Numbered from the stretch's first letter, positions 26,799 through 37,044 are shown. The stretch: DNA of 64,000 nucleotides from Oscillibacter hominis (GCF_014334055.1 NZ_CP060490.1:496001-560000); one strand, 5' to 3'. Notes: generated from the letters alone by a model not told the origin. Translations and numbers: made by a program.

Positions 26799-27095
26799 TG
26801 ATGTAAACTCCCTTAGCCAGGAGTGCTTCCATCTCAACTCCAAGCTCATTTATATAAGTTTTTCATTTTGCCCCTTTTAGTATAATCCAGCATTTGGAAA
26901 AACTCAACTATTTTGCCGATTTTTGTCGTTATGACCGAAACCAGGTTATTTATTTGACAAATAATAAGAAATAGGTCGAATAAAACAATAAGAGATATCT
27001 GGTTACTGCTAATTTACGCAAAAAGATGCACCCAATGCGGTATCCCGCACGGCGGGACGTGGGGCATGGCTTGCTTGTGCACAATGGCTGGGCAA

Positions 27096-28010
27096 TCAGT
27101 CGGACAGCAGTTCATCCAAGTAGTCAATGAACTCCAGGGCAATACGGGAAAGTGCGTAAGATTGGTTATAGATATACCCGAATTCATTTTTGAAATCATA
27201 CCCACGCAACTGAAAGATACGCTGTTCGGGATAGCGCCTGGCCTTTCGGTAAACCTGCGAGGGAAAGCCGCCAACGGAGATGCCGTCGGTATGCAGCAGC
27301 AATTCACCGCGTCCGGCGCGTTCCTTGCATGTGATCAGGTTGCCCTTGTTGTATAAGCCGAGCTTTTTGAGAAGCATATTGGAGTGCTCGGAAAAAGAAT
27401 AGATGATGGGGAATTCCTGGATCATATTCAACGTGACCCAGTCCTCCTTCCGCCCCCACAGCGGATTTTTAGGACCGATTGAAACGGTTGGGGAACAGGA
27501 CCCAAGGGAGACAAACTGAATGCCCATTCGGTTCAGCCGTGTTTCTATCGTCTTTTTTTGGAAGGACCAGATGGTGAATCCGCCTATTTGCGCAGTACCC
27601 GCCACAACCATGGAAAGGCTCTCTTCCGGCGGCACATCATGAAACTCGATATGGATGCCCTCTTCCTTATGGGCCATATAGAGCCTGCCGGCCAATTCGG
27701 AAAAAAAGCGGTACTCGCCGTTGGCAACAGAGATTCTCAAATAGTTTTTTGAGGCCTTGCCATAGACCTGGAGCGGCATCTGCTCATACAGGCTGACGAT
27801 ATCCTGGATAAACGGCAGCAGTTCAATTCCAAACGGAGTGGGGATCACTCCGTTGCTGTTTCTGATGAACAAAGGTTCGCCCAGCTCTTCTTCCAGTTTT
27901 CGGATGGAGACGGAGAGGGATGGCTGGGAAATATATAGATTTTCAGAAGCTTTGTTGAATGATTTGCATCTTACGATCTCCGCCACATAACGGAGCTGAT
28001 CAATTGTCAT
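27096..28010 (-). CDS. LysR-family regulator of the peptide-ABC operon
   Basis: 304 residues from ATG 28010 (AGGAGG 6 bases upstream); the frame is open upstream but not conserved. N-terminal winged helix (MTIDQLRYVAEIVRCKSFNKASENLYISQPSLSVSIRKLEEELG), then a type 2 periplasmic-binding-like effector domain. Divergent from the substrate-binding protein gene with palindromes in the gap, so it most likely controls that operon in response to a peptide or amino acid. Confidence 0.9.
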   Translation of the reverse strand: MTIDQLRYVAEIVRCKSFNKASENLYISQPSLSVSIRKLEEELGEPLFIRNSNGVIPTPFGIELLPFIQDIVSLYEQMPLQVYGKASKNYLRISVANGEYRFFSELAGRLYMAHKEEGIHIEFHDVPPEESLSMVVAGTAQIGGFTIWSFQKKTIETRLNRMGIQFVSLGSCSPTVSIGPKNPLWGRKEDWVTLNMIQEFPIIYSFSEHSNMLLKKLGLYNKGNLITCKERAGRGELLLHTDGISVGGFPSQVYRKARRYPEQRIFQLRGYDFKNEFGYIYNQSYALSRIALEFIDYLDELLSD

Positions 28011-28063
28011 ATGAGCCCTCCTTTCGCCATAGAAAGCATCTATGACCGTTATAGCAATTATAG

Positions 28064-28102
28064 CATTGCAAATAAAATTATGCAATGTGATAATATTTTT
28101 AT
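28064..28102. promoter_or_regulatory. Palindromes in the LysR/ABC divergent gap
   Basis: CATTGCA, 10 bases, TGCAATG (28064-28087), followed by GATAA, 5 bases, TTATC. They overlap the promoter of the substrate-binding protein gene and are candidate LysR sites. Confidence 0.5.
28066..28094 (+). promoter_or_regulatory. Promoter of the peptide-ABC operon
   Basis: TTGCAA (28066-28071), 17 bases, GATAAT (28089-28094). Confidence 0.55.
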
Positions 28103-28156
28103 CAATATTAGCCAAATGCAGTATTGAAACCAAAGCTATTATAAGGAGGATTAGAC

Positions 28157-29737
28157 ATGAAAAGAAATTCGCGATCACTGAGACTGCTATGCATGAGTCT
28201 GGCAATTGCACTGATGGTTTCCCTTGTGGGCTGTGGTCAGAACGAGGCCGGAAGCAGCGAAGGCCAAACAAGTAACGAAAACGCATCAGAAGTGGTCTCC
28301 AGCAAAGATGAAATGGTAGTAGCCTGTTATGGAGCGGTTCAGTCCATGTTTCCCGGAAACGACAGCAAGCTTCCGGGCGCTCAGCTGCATGTTAACCTCT
28401 ATGATACGCTGGTTACCATGGATAAGGATGGCACCATCCTCCCGCTGCTTGCGGAGAGCTGGGAACAGCTGAGCGACACTACTTATCGTTTTCACATCAG
28501 AAAGGGCGTTAAATTCCACAATGGCGACGAGCTGAAGGCAAGCGACGTCGCATTCAGCCTTGCCACCCTGATGGAGACTCCGGGTGCAAAAAGCAATGCG
28601 GCACAGTTTGATGCGGAGCATTTTGTGGTGGAGGACGATTATACGGTTGTGCTTGCAACGCTCAAGCCGTTTGCGCCCTTCTTGCCGACACTTTGCCATG
28701 CCACGATGAGTATTTTCCAGCAGTCCTTCTATGAAGAGCATCTGGCCGCCGGGGATCTGGACCTGGTGGAAAATGGCACGGGGCCGTTTAAGCTCACGGA
28801 GTGGAACGAGGGCGAAAATATTGTCGTTGAGCGGTTCGACGACTATTTTGACGGCCCTGCGAAAATGAAGACGATTAACTTCCGCTATATTCCTGAAGTC
28901 AGCACCCGTCTGATGGAGCTGGAAGCGGGCGGCGTTGACCTCATTCAGGAAGTGTCCGGCACCATTATGGAGGACATCCAGGCCAACCCGGATTTGACGC
29001 TTTGGACATGCTCTGGTGTGAATACAAGCTACCTTGCTTTGAATTTCGACAAGATCGCGGATACAAAGCTCCGGGAGGCGATTGCGCATTCCATTGATAA
29101 TAAGACGCTCTGCTCCGTCTGCCTGCTTGATGCCGCGGAGCCGCTTGACAATTATCTGCCCGCCACAGTTCCCGGCGCTTATGATACCGGCGGATATGCG
29201 TTCGATCCGGAGCTCAGCAAACAGCTGCTGGCTGAAGCGGGATATCCCGATGGCTATGAATTGGAGCTCTCCTTCTATACCAGCGCGGATAACCGCCGGA
29301 TGGGCGAATTTTTGCAGAATATGATGGCGGAGAGCGGCATCACTGTGAAGCTGAATGAGATGGACAGCTCTGCCTATACGCCCATGCTCAATGCGCGTGA
29401 ACAGACTGCGGCCATTCTGACAACGGTTTGTACGCTCCGTGACCCTCATCAGACCCTTGGAAAGCTGTATTCCGATCTTGTGGGCTCCGGCGGGAACCGT
29501 GTCAACTATGTGGATCCTGAGCTGGACGCCATGCTTGATGAAGCTGCGGAAGAGATCGACACCACCAAGCGGATGGAGCTTTATGCCGACATTCAGCAGT
29601 ACCTGTATGACCGTGTGGTTTACATCCCCCTTTACAACATGAAGACCATGACGGCCACCACAGCCAAGATCCGCGGCTTTGATCTGGTCCTGCCGACCAA
29701 CTATCAGAAATATAACAATGTATATTTTGTTGAATAA
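28157..29737 (+). CDS. Peptide ABC transporter substrate-binding lipoprotein
   Basis: 526 residues, SBP family 5 (OppA/DppA). Signal peptide with lipobox LVGCG (Cys at about residue 24), then the family pattern LYDTLVTMDKDGTILPLLAESWE...FHIRKGVKFHNGDELKASDVAFSL. Anchored outside the membrane. First gene of an eight-gene operon with RidA, S9 peptidase, TPR protein and DppBCDF; the ligand is probably a peptide or modified amino acid. Start supported by AAGGAGG before ATG 28157. Confidence 0.92.
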   Translation: MKRNSRSLRLLCMSLAIALMVSLVGCGQNEAGSSEGQTSNENASEVVSSKDEMVVACYGAVQSMFPGNDSKLPGAQLHVNLYDTLVTMDKDGTILPLLAESWEQLSDTTYRFHIRKGVKFHNGDELKASDVAFSLATLMETPGAKSNAAQFDAEHFVVEDDYTVVLATLKPFAPFLPTLCHATMSIFQQSFYEEHLAAGDLDLVENGTGPFKLTEWNEGENIVVERFDDYFDGPAKMKTINFRYIPEVSTRLMELEAGGVDLIQEVSGTIMEDIQANPDLTLWTCSGVNTSYLALNFDKIADTKLREAIAHSIDNKTLCSVCLLDAAEPLDNYLPATVPGAYDTGGYAFDPELSKQLLAEAGYPDGYELELSFYTSADNRRMGEFLQNMMAESGITVKLNEMDSSAYTPMLNAREQTAAILTTVCTLRDPHQTLGKLYSDLVGSGGNRVNYVDPELDAMLDEAAEEIDTTKRMELYADIQQYLYDRVVYIPLYNMKTMTATTAKIRGFDLVLPTNYQKYNNVYFVE

Positions 29738-29761
29738 CGTTGACAGAGGAGAGAATTTGCA

Positions 29762-30127
29762 ATGGAAGTGATTCATCATGAGCCCCACGGCCGGGCCAGC
29801 CGGATCGTTGAACATGACGGCGTTTTGTATTTTGAAATCCATGCGCCTGTCGATGCCGCAAAGCGCCAGATGACGATGTACGAACAGGCGACCGCCCTGC
29901 TGCATCGCTATGATGAACTGCTTGAGCAATATGGCTCGGACAAATGCCATGTGCTTCGGGCGGAAATCATTCTGCGCAACTCCTCGGACTTGGAAGAGTT
30001 CAACCACGCATGGACAGAGTGGGTGGAGGATGGGTTTCAGCCTGCGAGATTGACGCATACCGGGCTGATCCTACCTGAAGGCATTCTGCTTGGCATTGTG
30101 ATGACGGCGGCAAAAAAAGCCGTGTAA
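29762..30127 (+). CDS. RidA/YjgF-family protein
   Basis: 121 residues. Pattern GRASRIVEHDGVLYFEIHAP ... DELLEQYGSDKCHVLRAEIIL ... HAWTEWV ... PARLTHTGLILPEGILLGIVMTAAK matches RidA, trimeric proteins that hydrolyse reactive enamine/imine intermediates. The conserved Arg of PAR is present. Its place in a peptide-uptake operon suggests handling of imines from imported amino acids. ATG 29762 has GGAGAG upstream. Confidence 0.82.
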   Translation: MEVIHHEPHGRASRIVEHDGVLYFEIHAPVDAAKRQMTMYEQATALLHRYDELLEQYGSDKCHVLRAEIILRNSSDLEEFNHAWTEWVEDGFQPARLTHTGLILPEGILLGIVMTAAKKAV

Positions 30128-30135
30128 AAACATGT

Positions 30136-30176
30136 GAAGAGGCTGTTATAGGGCTTTGCCTTGTGGCAGCCTCTTC
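30136..30176 (+). repeat. Hairpin after the RidA gene
   Basis: GAAGAGGCTG pairs perfectly with CAGCCTCTTC over a 21-nt loop. No T run, so more likely an mRNA processing or stability element inside the operon than a terminator. Confidence 0.55.
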
Positions 30177-30196
30177 CTATAAGGAGGCAAGGATGG

Positions 30197-32197
30197 ATGC
30201 AGGCCGTTCAATGTGATGATTTTTTAAACTATCGTTTTTTTTCCGCCCTTGAACTGGGGCCGGATGGAACCTCCGCTGTTTTTTGCCTGTCGCAGGCAGT
30301 AAAGGACACAAACGGCTATGACAGCGGTCTGTGGCAGTATTCGTGGGATAGCAAAAAGATCGCACCGATTGCCGGGACGGAGTCGGTACGCAGCTTTTGC
30401 TATCTGAATTCGGATCGGATATTGTTCCCGGTCATCAGGGACAGCCGGGATCGGGACTATATCGGTCAGGGCGGCTATCTTACGGTGTTCGAGGAACAGA
30501 ACCTGAAGACGCAGGTGAGGAAAGAGGCCTTCCGGGTCCCACTGAAGGGTGCCGCGGCGCGCCCCGTCCGGCCGGGGCTGCTCCTTTTATCATGCGTTCG
30601 GGATAATGCCAGACCGGATATTGAAGCCATGCCGGAGGAGGAGCGCAGCGCCGCGCTCGCAAAGTGGAGGGAAGAGGAGGACTTTGAGGTCTGTGACGAA
30701 CTGCCGTTCCTATCCGATGGGCGGGGATTCATCAACAAAAAAAGGCATGCCCTTTATCTGTACGACACTGAGAAAGAGCTCCTCTCTGAGCTGACGGAGC
30801 GGGATTTTGAAACATCCTTTTCCGCGATCAGCCCAGATGGACGGTATATCGCGTTCAGCGGCGTCCAGTACAACCGCTACTATGTTCGTCCCCACGGTAT
30901 TTACCTCTATGATACGGAGTCGGGAACAACCAGAACGCTTTTGACGCCGGGTTCCTATCAGATCATGGGGCTGGATTTTTTGGGGGACGAGCTTGTGGTT
31001 GCGGCATTTCCCTGGAATGGAGAAGGCCCGTTCCCCAATCACAATTTATATACGTTGCCGTTGGCCGGCGGTGCGATGCGCCTGCGCCATACCCACAGCA
31101 GGGAGGATTTTGGAAGCAAAACCTGCTCGGACTGCCGGTATGGACCGGGAACCACCTTTCAGGTGTCCGGGGGATGCCTGTACTACATAACGACCTGCGA
31201 CACGGCGGCCTACCTCAACCGCTGGAGCCCAGGCCGCCAGCCGGAGCGCTTAAATGAGGAGAGCTTCCTCCCGGACAGCCTGACGGTGAAAAACGGCATT
31301 ATATTGGCCACCGGAGCGGCGGGTGGGCTGCAGGAGCTTTTTGCAATCGATTCCGGCGGGGCGCATTGCCTGAGCCGGGTCAACACGGAGGCGCTGGAGG
31401 ACAGGGCGGTCAGCCGTCCCCACAAGTATCAATTCAGGGATTCAGATGGATTTTTAATCAGCGGATTCGTCATCGAGCCCGTGGGCTATGACCCTGCCAA
31501 GACCTATCCCGGAATTTTGGAAATTCACGGCGGGCCCCGTGCCGCGTTTACAGCGGGGTTTTTCCATGAGATGCAATACCTGGCCGGTAAGGGATACTTT
31601 GTGTTTTTCTGCAACCCAAGGGGTTCGGCGGGAAACGGGGAGGCTTTTGCTGACATTCGGGCGTGCCGGGGAACGGCTGATTATATGGATGTGATGGAAT
31701 GGACCGATTTCGTATTAAACCAGTATCCGGCCATTGATCCGGAGCGGCTGGGCGTGATGGGCGGATCATATGGGGGCTACTTGACCAATTGGTGCATTAC
31801 CCATACCCGCCGCTTCCATGCGGCCGTTTCCATGCGTTCCATATCAAATATAACAGGCGACTACGGCGCAACGGATTACGGTGTCTGGGGAACCCCCGGC
31901 GTCTACGGCGGTACGCCGTGGAGCCATGAGGAGCGCCTGAGGGCCCAGTCGCCTTACACGTACGCGATGAATGTGACAACCCCGACGCTGTTCCTGCATT
32001 CATTTGAGGACTTTCGCTGTACGCTCAGCGGCGCGATGCAGATGTATGCTGCGCTGCAGATAAAAGGCGTGCCGACAAGAATGTGCCTTTTTCGCCATTC
32101 CTCCCACGAGCTGTCAAGGTCCGGCGCACCCCGCAGCCGGATCCGCAGGCTCAAAGAGCTTTCAGAGTGGATGGACCGTTATCTGATGGAAAAGTAA
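30197..32197 (+). CDS. S9-family (prolyl oligopeptidase-like) peptidase
   Basis: 666 residues, cytosolic, acylaminoacyl-peptidase-like. N-terminal beta-propeller (about 1-400; ISPDGRYIAFSGVQYNRYY), C-terminal alpha/beta hydrolase with nucleophile Ser in GGSYGGYLTNW, acidic residue in HSFEDFRC, and His in RHSSHELSRSG. ATG 30197 is taken, 9 bases after AAGGAGG. Downstream of RidA in the peptide operon, so it probably cleaves the imported peptides. Confidence 0.9.
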   Translation: MQAVQCDDFLNYRFFSALELGPDGTSAVFCLSQAVKDTNGYDSGLWQYSWDSKKIAPIAGTESVRSFCYLNSDRILFPVIRDSRDRDYIGQGGYLTVFEEQNLKTQVRKEAFRVPLKGAAARPVRPGLLLLSCVRDNARPDIEAMPEEERSAALAKWREEEDFEVCDELPFLSDGRGFINKKRHALYLYDTEKELLSELTERDFETSFSAISPDGRYIAFSGVQYNRYYVRPHGIYLYDTESGTTRTLLTPGSYQIMGLDFLGDELVVAAFPWNGEGPFPNHNLYTLPLAGGAMRLRHTHSREDFGSKTCSDCRYGPGTTFQVSGGCLYYITTCDTAAYLNRWSPGRQPERLNEESFLPDSLTVKNGIILATGAAGGLQELFAIDSGGAHCLSRVNTEALEDRAVSRPHKYQFRDSDGFLISGFVIEPVGYDPAKTYPGILEIHGGPRAAFTAGFFHEMQYLAGKGYFVFFCNPRGSAGNGEAFADIRACRGTADYMDVMEWTDFVLNQYPAIDPERLGVMGGSYGGYLTNWCITHTRRFHAAVSMRSISNITGDYGATDYGVWGTPGVYGGTPWSHEERLRAQSPYTYAMNVTTPTLFLHSFEDFRCTLSGAMQMYAALQIKGVPTRMCLFRHSSHELSRSGAPRSRIRRLKELSEWMDRYLMEK

Positions 32198-32236
32198 AAC
32201 CTACTACATAACAAAACTATAAGGAGGACCCAAATT

Positions 32237-33058
32237 ATGAGTCACGAAAAAATCCAGGAAAGACAGCTTAAACTCATGAGAAAAGGCGGTGCCACCCGTG
32301 GGCCGATCGTCATGGACGAGGAGATCCTGAAAGAGGTGGAGGCAGCGCTGGAAAAGGATCCCAAGGATTTTATCGCCTGGGTTTCCAGAGGAATTCTGTA
32401 CTTTAACGAGGACTTTGAACAGGCGATCGAAAGCTTTTCCAATGCGCTGGCCCTGCAGCCGTTCAACGGTGACCAGTACTACAACCGCGGCCGCAAATTC
32501 CTCTCTGAGGACCGCTATCCGCAGGCCCTGGCCGACCTGGTCCTCTCTACCCGCCTGGATGATAAGGACGCGTGGAAGTGGCATTTCCGGGGCGTGGCGC
32601 ACTATTTCCTGGAGCAGTATGAAGAGGCCATCGAATGCTTTTACCGCGGCATTGACTGCCACCTGAAAAACGGCACCAACAACACCCCTCCGGAGCGAGA
32701 CTGGATCTTCATGGCGTATCTGCACATGGGACAGAAGGAGAAGGCCCTGGAATCCATTGCTGACATTACCCCGGATACGCCCGTGGAGAAAGGCGACCTC
32801 ATGTATCTCAAGCGCTGCCTTCTGTATACGGGCCAGACCAGCATCGACCAGTTCGACCGGGAGGTCGATCGCAGCATGCCCAAGAGAATCATCACGGAGC
32901 TGTATGGAGCGGTTGTCTACTGCCACTGGATCAGCGGCGACGATGAGCGGGCCGTCGAATATCTGAAGGAAATCCTGGCGGTGAATGAGGATCATCACGC
33001 GTTTGGCTACAAGATGGCTTTGCTGGACAAGGCCACCTGGGCAAAGAGGTTTTTTTAA
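32237..33058 (+). CDS. Tetratricopeptide-repeat protein
   Basis: 273 residues, no signal or membrane segment. Several TPR units: about 35-68 (DFIAWVSRGILYFNEDFEQAIESFSNALALQP), 70-100 and 105-135 (WHFRGVAHYFLEQYEEAIECFYRGI), then weaker ones. Likely a protein-interaction scaffold; partner unknown. It lies between the peptidase and the DppB-type permease with an AAGGAGG site, so it belongs to the operon. TPR proteins are uncommon in Opp/Dpp operons. Confidence 0.8.
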   Translation: MSHEKIQERQLKLMRKGGATRGPIVMDEEILKEVEAALEKDPKDFIAWVSRGILYFNEDFEQAIESFSNALALQPFNGDQYYNRGRKFLSEDRYPQALADLVLSTRLDDKDAWKWHFRGVAHYFLEQYEEAIECFYRGIDCHLKNGTNNTPPERDWIFMAYLHMGQKEKALESIADITPDTPVEKGDLMYLKRCLLYTGQTSIDQFDREVDRSMPKRIITELYGAVVYCHWISGDDERAVEYLKEILAVNEDHHAFGYKMALLDKATWAKRFF

Positions 33059-33101
33059 ATAGTTTGCAACATCCTGTTGCGGAGGATAAAGGAAAGACGC
33101 G

Positions 33102-34040
33102 ATGGTTAAGTACATTGTTAAACGCTTTATAGCGCTGATCCCCGTGCTTTTGGGAGTAACACTGATCATCTTCACGCTGCTTTATTTTACTCCTGGCGAC
33201 CCGGCTCAAATCATGCTGGGCGATGAGGCCGCAACACCCGAGGCGATTGCGCAGATTCATGAAGAGTTGGGCCTGGACGATCCCTTTTGGGTTCGGTATG
33301 GCAATTATGTCTTGGATTTGCTGCATGGCAACTTGGGCGTTTCCTACCTGAATAAAAGGCCGGTTGCGGAAATGCTGATCGAGCGTCTTCCCAAAACGAT
33401 GACTCTGGCGTGCGTATCGGCTGCGCTTGCAATTGTCCTGGGCGTTACGTTTGGAGTGATCGCTGCAGTGAAGCACAACTCCATCTTTGATAACCTGTGT
33501 ATGATTTTTGCCCTGGGCGGTGTGTCAATGCCCCACTTCTGGCAGGGATTGCTGCTGATGCTTTTGTTTGGCGTGAAATTGGGCTGGCTGCCAATATCGG
33601 GATACGGCACGTTAGCCCAACTGATTTTGCCGGCGTTGACGATTGGGTATGGGTGCATGGCGATCATCGCCAGAATGACGCGGTCAAGCATGCTGGAGGT
33701 AATCAATCAGGATTACATCAACTTTGCCCATGCAAAAGGCCAGAAAAAGTTCGTCATCATCACGCGGCATGCGCTCCAAAATGCCCTCATCCCCATTATT
33801 ACAACGATTGCGCTGCAATTCGGAATCCTGTTGGGCGGCTCTGTCATTACTGAAAGCATTTTTGCCATTCCTGGCATTGGGAAGCTGATGGTCGACTCCA
33901 TCCGCGCCAGCAATTATCCAGTCGTCCAGGGCGGCGTTTTGCTGATTGCGTTTATCTACTGCGTCAACAATCTGCTGGTGGATATTATCTACGCCTTGAT
34001 CGACCCAAGGATGAAAACGAGTCTGAGTAACGCGAGGTGA
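33102..34040 (+). CDS. Peptide ABC transporter permease, DppB type
   Basis: 312 residues, six predicted membrane segments. Opens MVKYIVKRFIALIPVLLGVTLIIF and has the PGDPAQIMLG and EELGLDDPF stretches typical of OppB/DppB; the EAA loop is in YINFAHAKGQKKFVIITRHALQNALIP. Membrane channel partner of the next gene. Confidence 0.92.
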   Translation: MVKYIVKRFIALIPVLLGVTLIIFTLLYFTPGDPAQIMLGDEAATPEAIAQIHEELGLDDPFWVRYGNYVLDLLHGNLGVSYLNKRPVAEMLIERLPKTMTLACVSAALAIVLGVTFGVIAAVKHNSIFDNLCMIFALGGVSMPHFWQGLLLMLLFGVKLGWLPISGYGTLAQLILPALTIGYGCMAIIARMTRSSMLEVINQDYINFAHAKGQKKFVIITRHALQNALIPIITTIALQFGILLGGSVITESIFAIPGIGKLMVDSIRASNYPVVQGGVLLIAFIYCVNNLLVDIIYALIDPRMKTSLSNAR

Positions 34041-34046
34041 ATATCG

Positions 34047-34922
34047 GTGGGTGATAAAAATACAGGGGCAAAGGTAAAAAGCGAAAGCTATTTTACTTCC
34101 GTGTGGAGTGAATTCAGGAAAAACAAGGCTGCGGTGCTGGGGATGGCGATTTTATTTGCCATTATCTTTGTCGCCATATTTGCGGATCTGCTCGCACCCT
34201 GTGATCCTTATCTTCAGGTTTATCCAGAGGCCTTGCAGCATCCAAGCGCGGCCCATCTCTTTGGAACAGATGAGTTTGGGCGGGATATCTTCAGCAGAGT
34301 GCTTTACGGCGCCAGGGTATCTTTGCTGGTGGGCGTTGTGTCGGTTGCGATCGCGTGTGTTTTTGGAAGCCTTTTGGGGGCCAGCGCCGGTTACTTCGGC
34401 GGGACATATGACGCGGTTGTGATGCGCTGTATGGACGTTCTTCTTGCGATCCCCAGCCTCTTGCTGAACCTCTCGATCGTCGCTGCACTGGGCAAAAGCG
34501 TATTCAACATGATGCTGGCCGTCGGCATAGCCAATATCCCGAGATATTGCCGCATTATGAGAGCTTCCGTGCTGCAGATCAAGAACACAGAGTATGTCGA
34601 CGCGGCGCGTACGTCGGGCGCTTCGAACCTGTTTATCATTCTGCGCCATATCATTCCCAACTGCCTTGCGCCAATCATTGTGCAGGCGACCCTCAGCGTT
34701 GGATCAGCCATCATTGCCTGCGCCGGACTGAGCTTTTTGGGCGTTGGAATCCCGGCCCCCATTCCGGAGTGGGGCGCGATGCTTTCCAACGGAAAGGACT
34801 TTTTGCGCCACAATGCGTACATCACGATTTTCCCGGGCCTTGCCATCATGCTGACGGTCCTCTCCCTGAACCTGATGGGGGACGGTCTGCGTGATGCATT
34901 CGACCCCAAATTACGTCGGTAA
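34047..34922 (+). CDS. Peptide ABC transporter permease, DppC type
   Basis: 291 residues. N-terminal SVWSEFRKNKAAVLGMAIL (OppC_N), HLFGTDEFGRDIFSRVLYGARVSL, and the EAA loop EYVDAARTSGASNLFIILRHIIPN. Starts with GTG 34047 after GAGGTGA, 6 bases beyond dppB, so coupled. Confidence 0.92.
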   Translation: MGDKNTGAKVKSESYFTSVWSEFRKNKAAVLGMAILFAIIFVAIFADLLAPCDPYLQVYPEALQHPSAAHLFGTDEFGRDIFSRVLYGARVSLLVGVVSVAIACVFGSLLGASAGYFGGTYDAVVMRCMDVLLAIPSLLLNLSIVAALGKSVFNMMLAVGIANIPRYCRIMRASVLQIKNTEYVDAARTSGASNLFIILRHIIPNCLAPIIVQATLSVGSAIIACAGLSFLGVGIPAPIPEWGAMLSNGKDFLRHNAYITIFPGLAIMLTVLSLNLMGDGLRDAFDPKLRR

Positions 34923-34950
34923 ATTTTCCTATGTAAAAAGGAGCAAGCGG

Positions 34951-35970
34951 ATGATTACACAAGGCGATAAAATTCAAACACAGCGTTCTACCGTGGATTC
35001 CGATGCCGCTGTTTTGCAGATATCCGGGCTGCGCACTTGTTTGGAAACCAGAAAAGGGAAATTGTATCCGGTTGACGGCGTGGATTTGGATATCCCCAAA
35101 GGAAAGATCATTGGGCTGGTGGGTGAGAGCGGCTGCGGAAAAAGTATGATGGCCAATTCGGTCATGGGGCTGCTGCCGAAAGGCGGTTACATCGCAGAAG
35201 GCGGCATCCGGTTTTGCGGGAATGATTTCCTGGCGTACACAGCAGAGCAGCGCCGAAAACTGTATGGTGACAGGATAACGCTGATTTTCCAGGAGCCGAT
35301 GAGCAGCCTGAACCCTGTGATCAAGGTTGGCCCGCAGGTTTCGGAAGTTTTGATGCTTCACAAGGAGCTCAGCAGGGAAGAGGCCAAGAACCAGGTCATA
35401 GAAATGTTCCGCAGCGTTGGAATTCCGGAGCCGGAGCGGCGGTACGGCTGCTACCCCCATGAGCTCAGCGGCGGCCTGCGGCAGCGCGTGATGATCAGTG
35501 CCGCAATGATCTGCAGGCCTGACCTGCTCATCGCCGATGAGCCCACGACCGCACTGGACGTTACAATTGAAGCGCAGATCCTCCAATTGATGCGCCGGCT
35601 GCAGCAGGAAGCGGGCACGTCGGTCCTTTTGATCACCCATGATCTTGGCGTGGTTGCGGAAATCTGCGACTGGGTCTATGTCATGTACGCTGGAAAAATA
35701 GTGGAGGCGGCGGATGTATACGAGCTGTTCCACAACCCAAAGCATCCGTATACGCGGGGGCTGTTAGGGTCGCTTCCAAGCCGGAACACAGAAAAGCGCC
35801 TGCAAAGTATCCCGGGGACCGTACCAATGCTGGCGGAGATGCCGCAGGGCTGCCGCTTTGCGCCCCGCTGCCAGTATGCGGAAGAGTCGTGCAGGCAGGC
35901 CTTCCCCCTTGCCGCGCAAGTGCATGAGGGGCATCGTGTCAGCTGCTGGATGTTCCAAAAGGAGGCCTGA
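34951..35970 (+). CDS. Peptide ABC transporter ATPase, DppD type
   Basis: 339 residues from ATG 34951 (AAAGGAG, 7 bases). Walker [10 protein letters not shown] loop [13 protein letters not shown], signature LSGGLRQRV, Walker [14 protein letters not shown], His of the switch ITHDLG, and the C-terminal oligopeptide domain with Cys ([14 protein letters not shown]) found in OppD/DppD. Confidence 0.93.
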   Translation: MITQGDKIQTQRSTVDSDAAVLQISGLRTCLETRKGKLYPVDGVDLDIPKGKIIGLVGESGCGKSMMANSVMGLLPKGGYIAEGGIRFCGNDFLAYTAEQRRKLYGDRITLIFQEPMSSLNPVIKVGPQVSEVLMLHKELSREEAKNQVIEMFRSVGIPEPERRYGCYPHELSGGLRQRVMISAAMICRPDLLIADEPTTALDVTIEAQILQLMRRLQQEAGTSVLLITHDLGVVAEICDWVYVMYAGKIVEAADVYELFHNPKHPYTRGLLGSLPSRNTEKRLQSIPGTVPMLAEMPQGCRFAPRCQYAEESCRQAFPLAAQVHEGHRVSCWMFQKEA

Positions 35971-35972
35971 GT

Positions 35973-36926
35973 ATGGAAAATGAGCAAAGAGTATTGCTGC
36001 GCGGAGAAGGCCTTGTGAAAGAATTCCCCGCTGGACGCAACCGGGTCCATGCCGTATCGGATGTCGACATTACGGTGTATCAGGGCGAAACCCTGGGCCT
36101 TGTGGGAGAGAGCGGCTGCGGTAAAAGTACACTGGGCCGATTGATTCTTGGCCTTCTCCGGCCGACTGCAGGGAAGCTTTGGTTTGAAGAAAACGAGCTG
36201 ACCGCAATGAGCCCGGGCGAATTCCGGAAGGTGCGAAAGGACATCCAGTGTATTTTTCAGGACCCCTATGCCAGTCTGGACCCAAGGCTGAGCATAGCGA
36301 ACTCCATTATGGAGCCGCTGACCATCAATGGGGTTGGCAGCAGGCAGGAAAAGCAGCGCAAGGTGGAAGAGTTGCTGCGAACGGTGGGGATTCCCGTTGA
36401 ATACAAGAACCGGTTCCCCCATCAGTTCAGCGGCGGTCAGCGTCAGCGTGTTGGTATTGCGCGCGCATTGGCTTTGAACCCCAAACTGATTGTCTGCGAT
36501 GAGCCGGTGTCGGCATTGGATGTTTCCATCCAGGCCCAGGTCCTGAACCTGCTTGCAGACCTGCAGGAGAAAATGGGGCTGACCTATCTGTTCATCTCTC
36601 ATGATTTGAACGTAGTGCGGCGCATTTCCAACCGCGTTTGCATCATGTACTTAGGCGTGATTTGCGAAAGCGGGGCAACGGAGGAGATATTTGCGCATCC
36701 GAGGCATCCTTATACAAGCTTTCTGCTCAGCGCGGTGCCGGTTACGGACCCAAGCGACAGGCAGGGGAAAAAGCTGATTTCCGGTGAACTGCCAAGCCCG
36801 ATCGCACCGCCTCCGGGATGCCGTTTTCATACCCGATGCCCCTATGCAACAGAAGAATGCAGGCGGCAGGTCCCGAAAGCGGTGGAAGAAGACGGACGCC
36901 TGATTGCATGCCACCATCCGCTGTAA
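35973..36926 (+). CDS. Peptide ABC transporter ATPase, DppF type
   Basis: 317 residues; second ATPase of the pair. Walker [64 protein letters not shown], and a Cys-containing tail (CRFHTRCPYATEEC). Begins 3 bases after the DppD stop. Last gene of the operon, followed by a terminator. Confidence 0.93.
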   Translation: MENEQRVLLRGEGLVKEFPAGRNRVHAVSDVDITVYQGETLGLVGESGCGKSTLGRLILGLLRPTAGKLWFEENELTAMSPGEFRKVRKDIQCIFQDPYASLDPRLSIANSIMEPLTINGVGSRQEKQRKVEELLRTVGIPVEYKNRFPHQFSGGQRQRVGIARALALNPKLIVCDEPVSALDVSIQAQVLNLLADLQEKMGLTYLFISHDLNVVRRISNRVCIMYLGVICESGATEEIFAHPRHPYTSFLLSAVPVTDPSDRQGKKLISGELPSPIAPPPGCRFHTRCPYATEECRRQVPKAVEEDGRLIACHHPL

Positions 36927-36982
36927 AAGGCGGGAGCCATGCGGGCGTGAGTTTCCACGGCAGTCCGGCCTTGAGAGAAATA

Positions 36983-37020
36983 AAAAGCCAGGCGAATCCT
37001 ATTGGATTCGCCTGGCTTTT
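36983..37020. terminator. Terminator after the peptide operon
   Basis: AAAAGCCAGGCGAATCC with GGATTCGCCTGGCTTTT, 4-nt loop; usable in both directions between convergent genes. Confidence 0.88.
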
Positions 37021-37044
37021 CTCCGATGGTCCTTGTCCGGGGCG

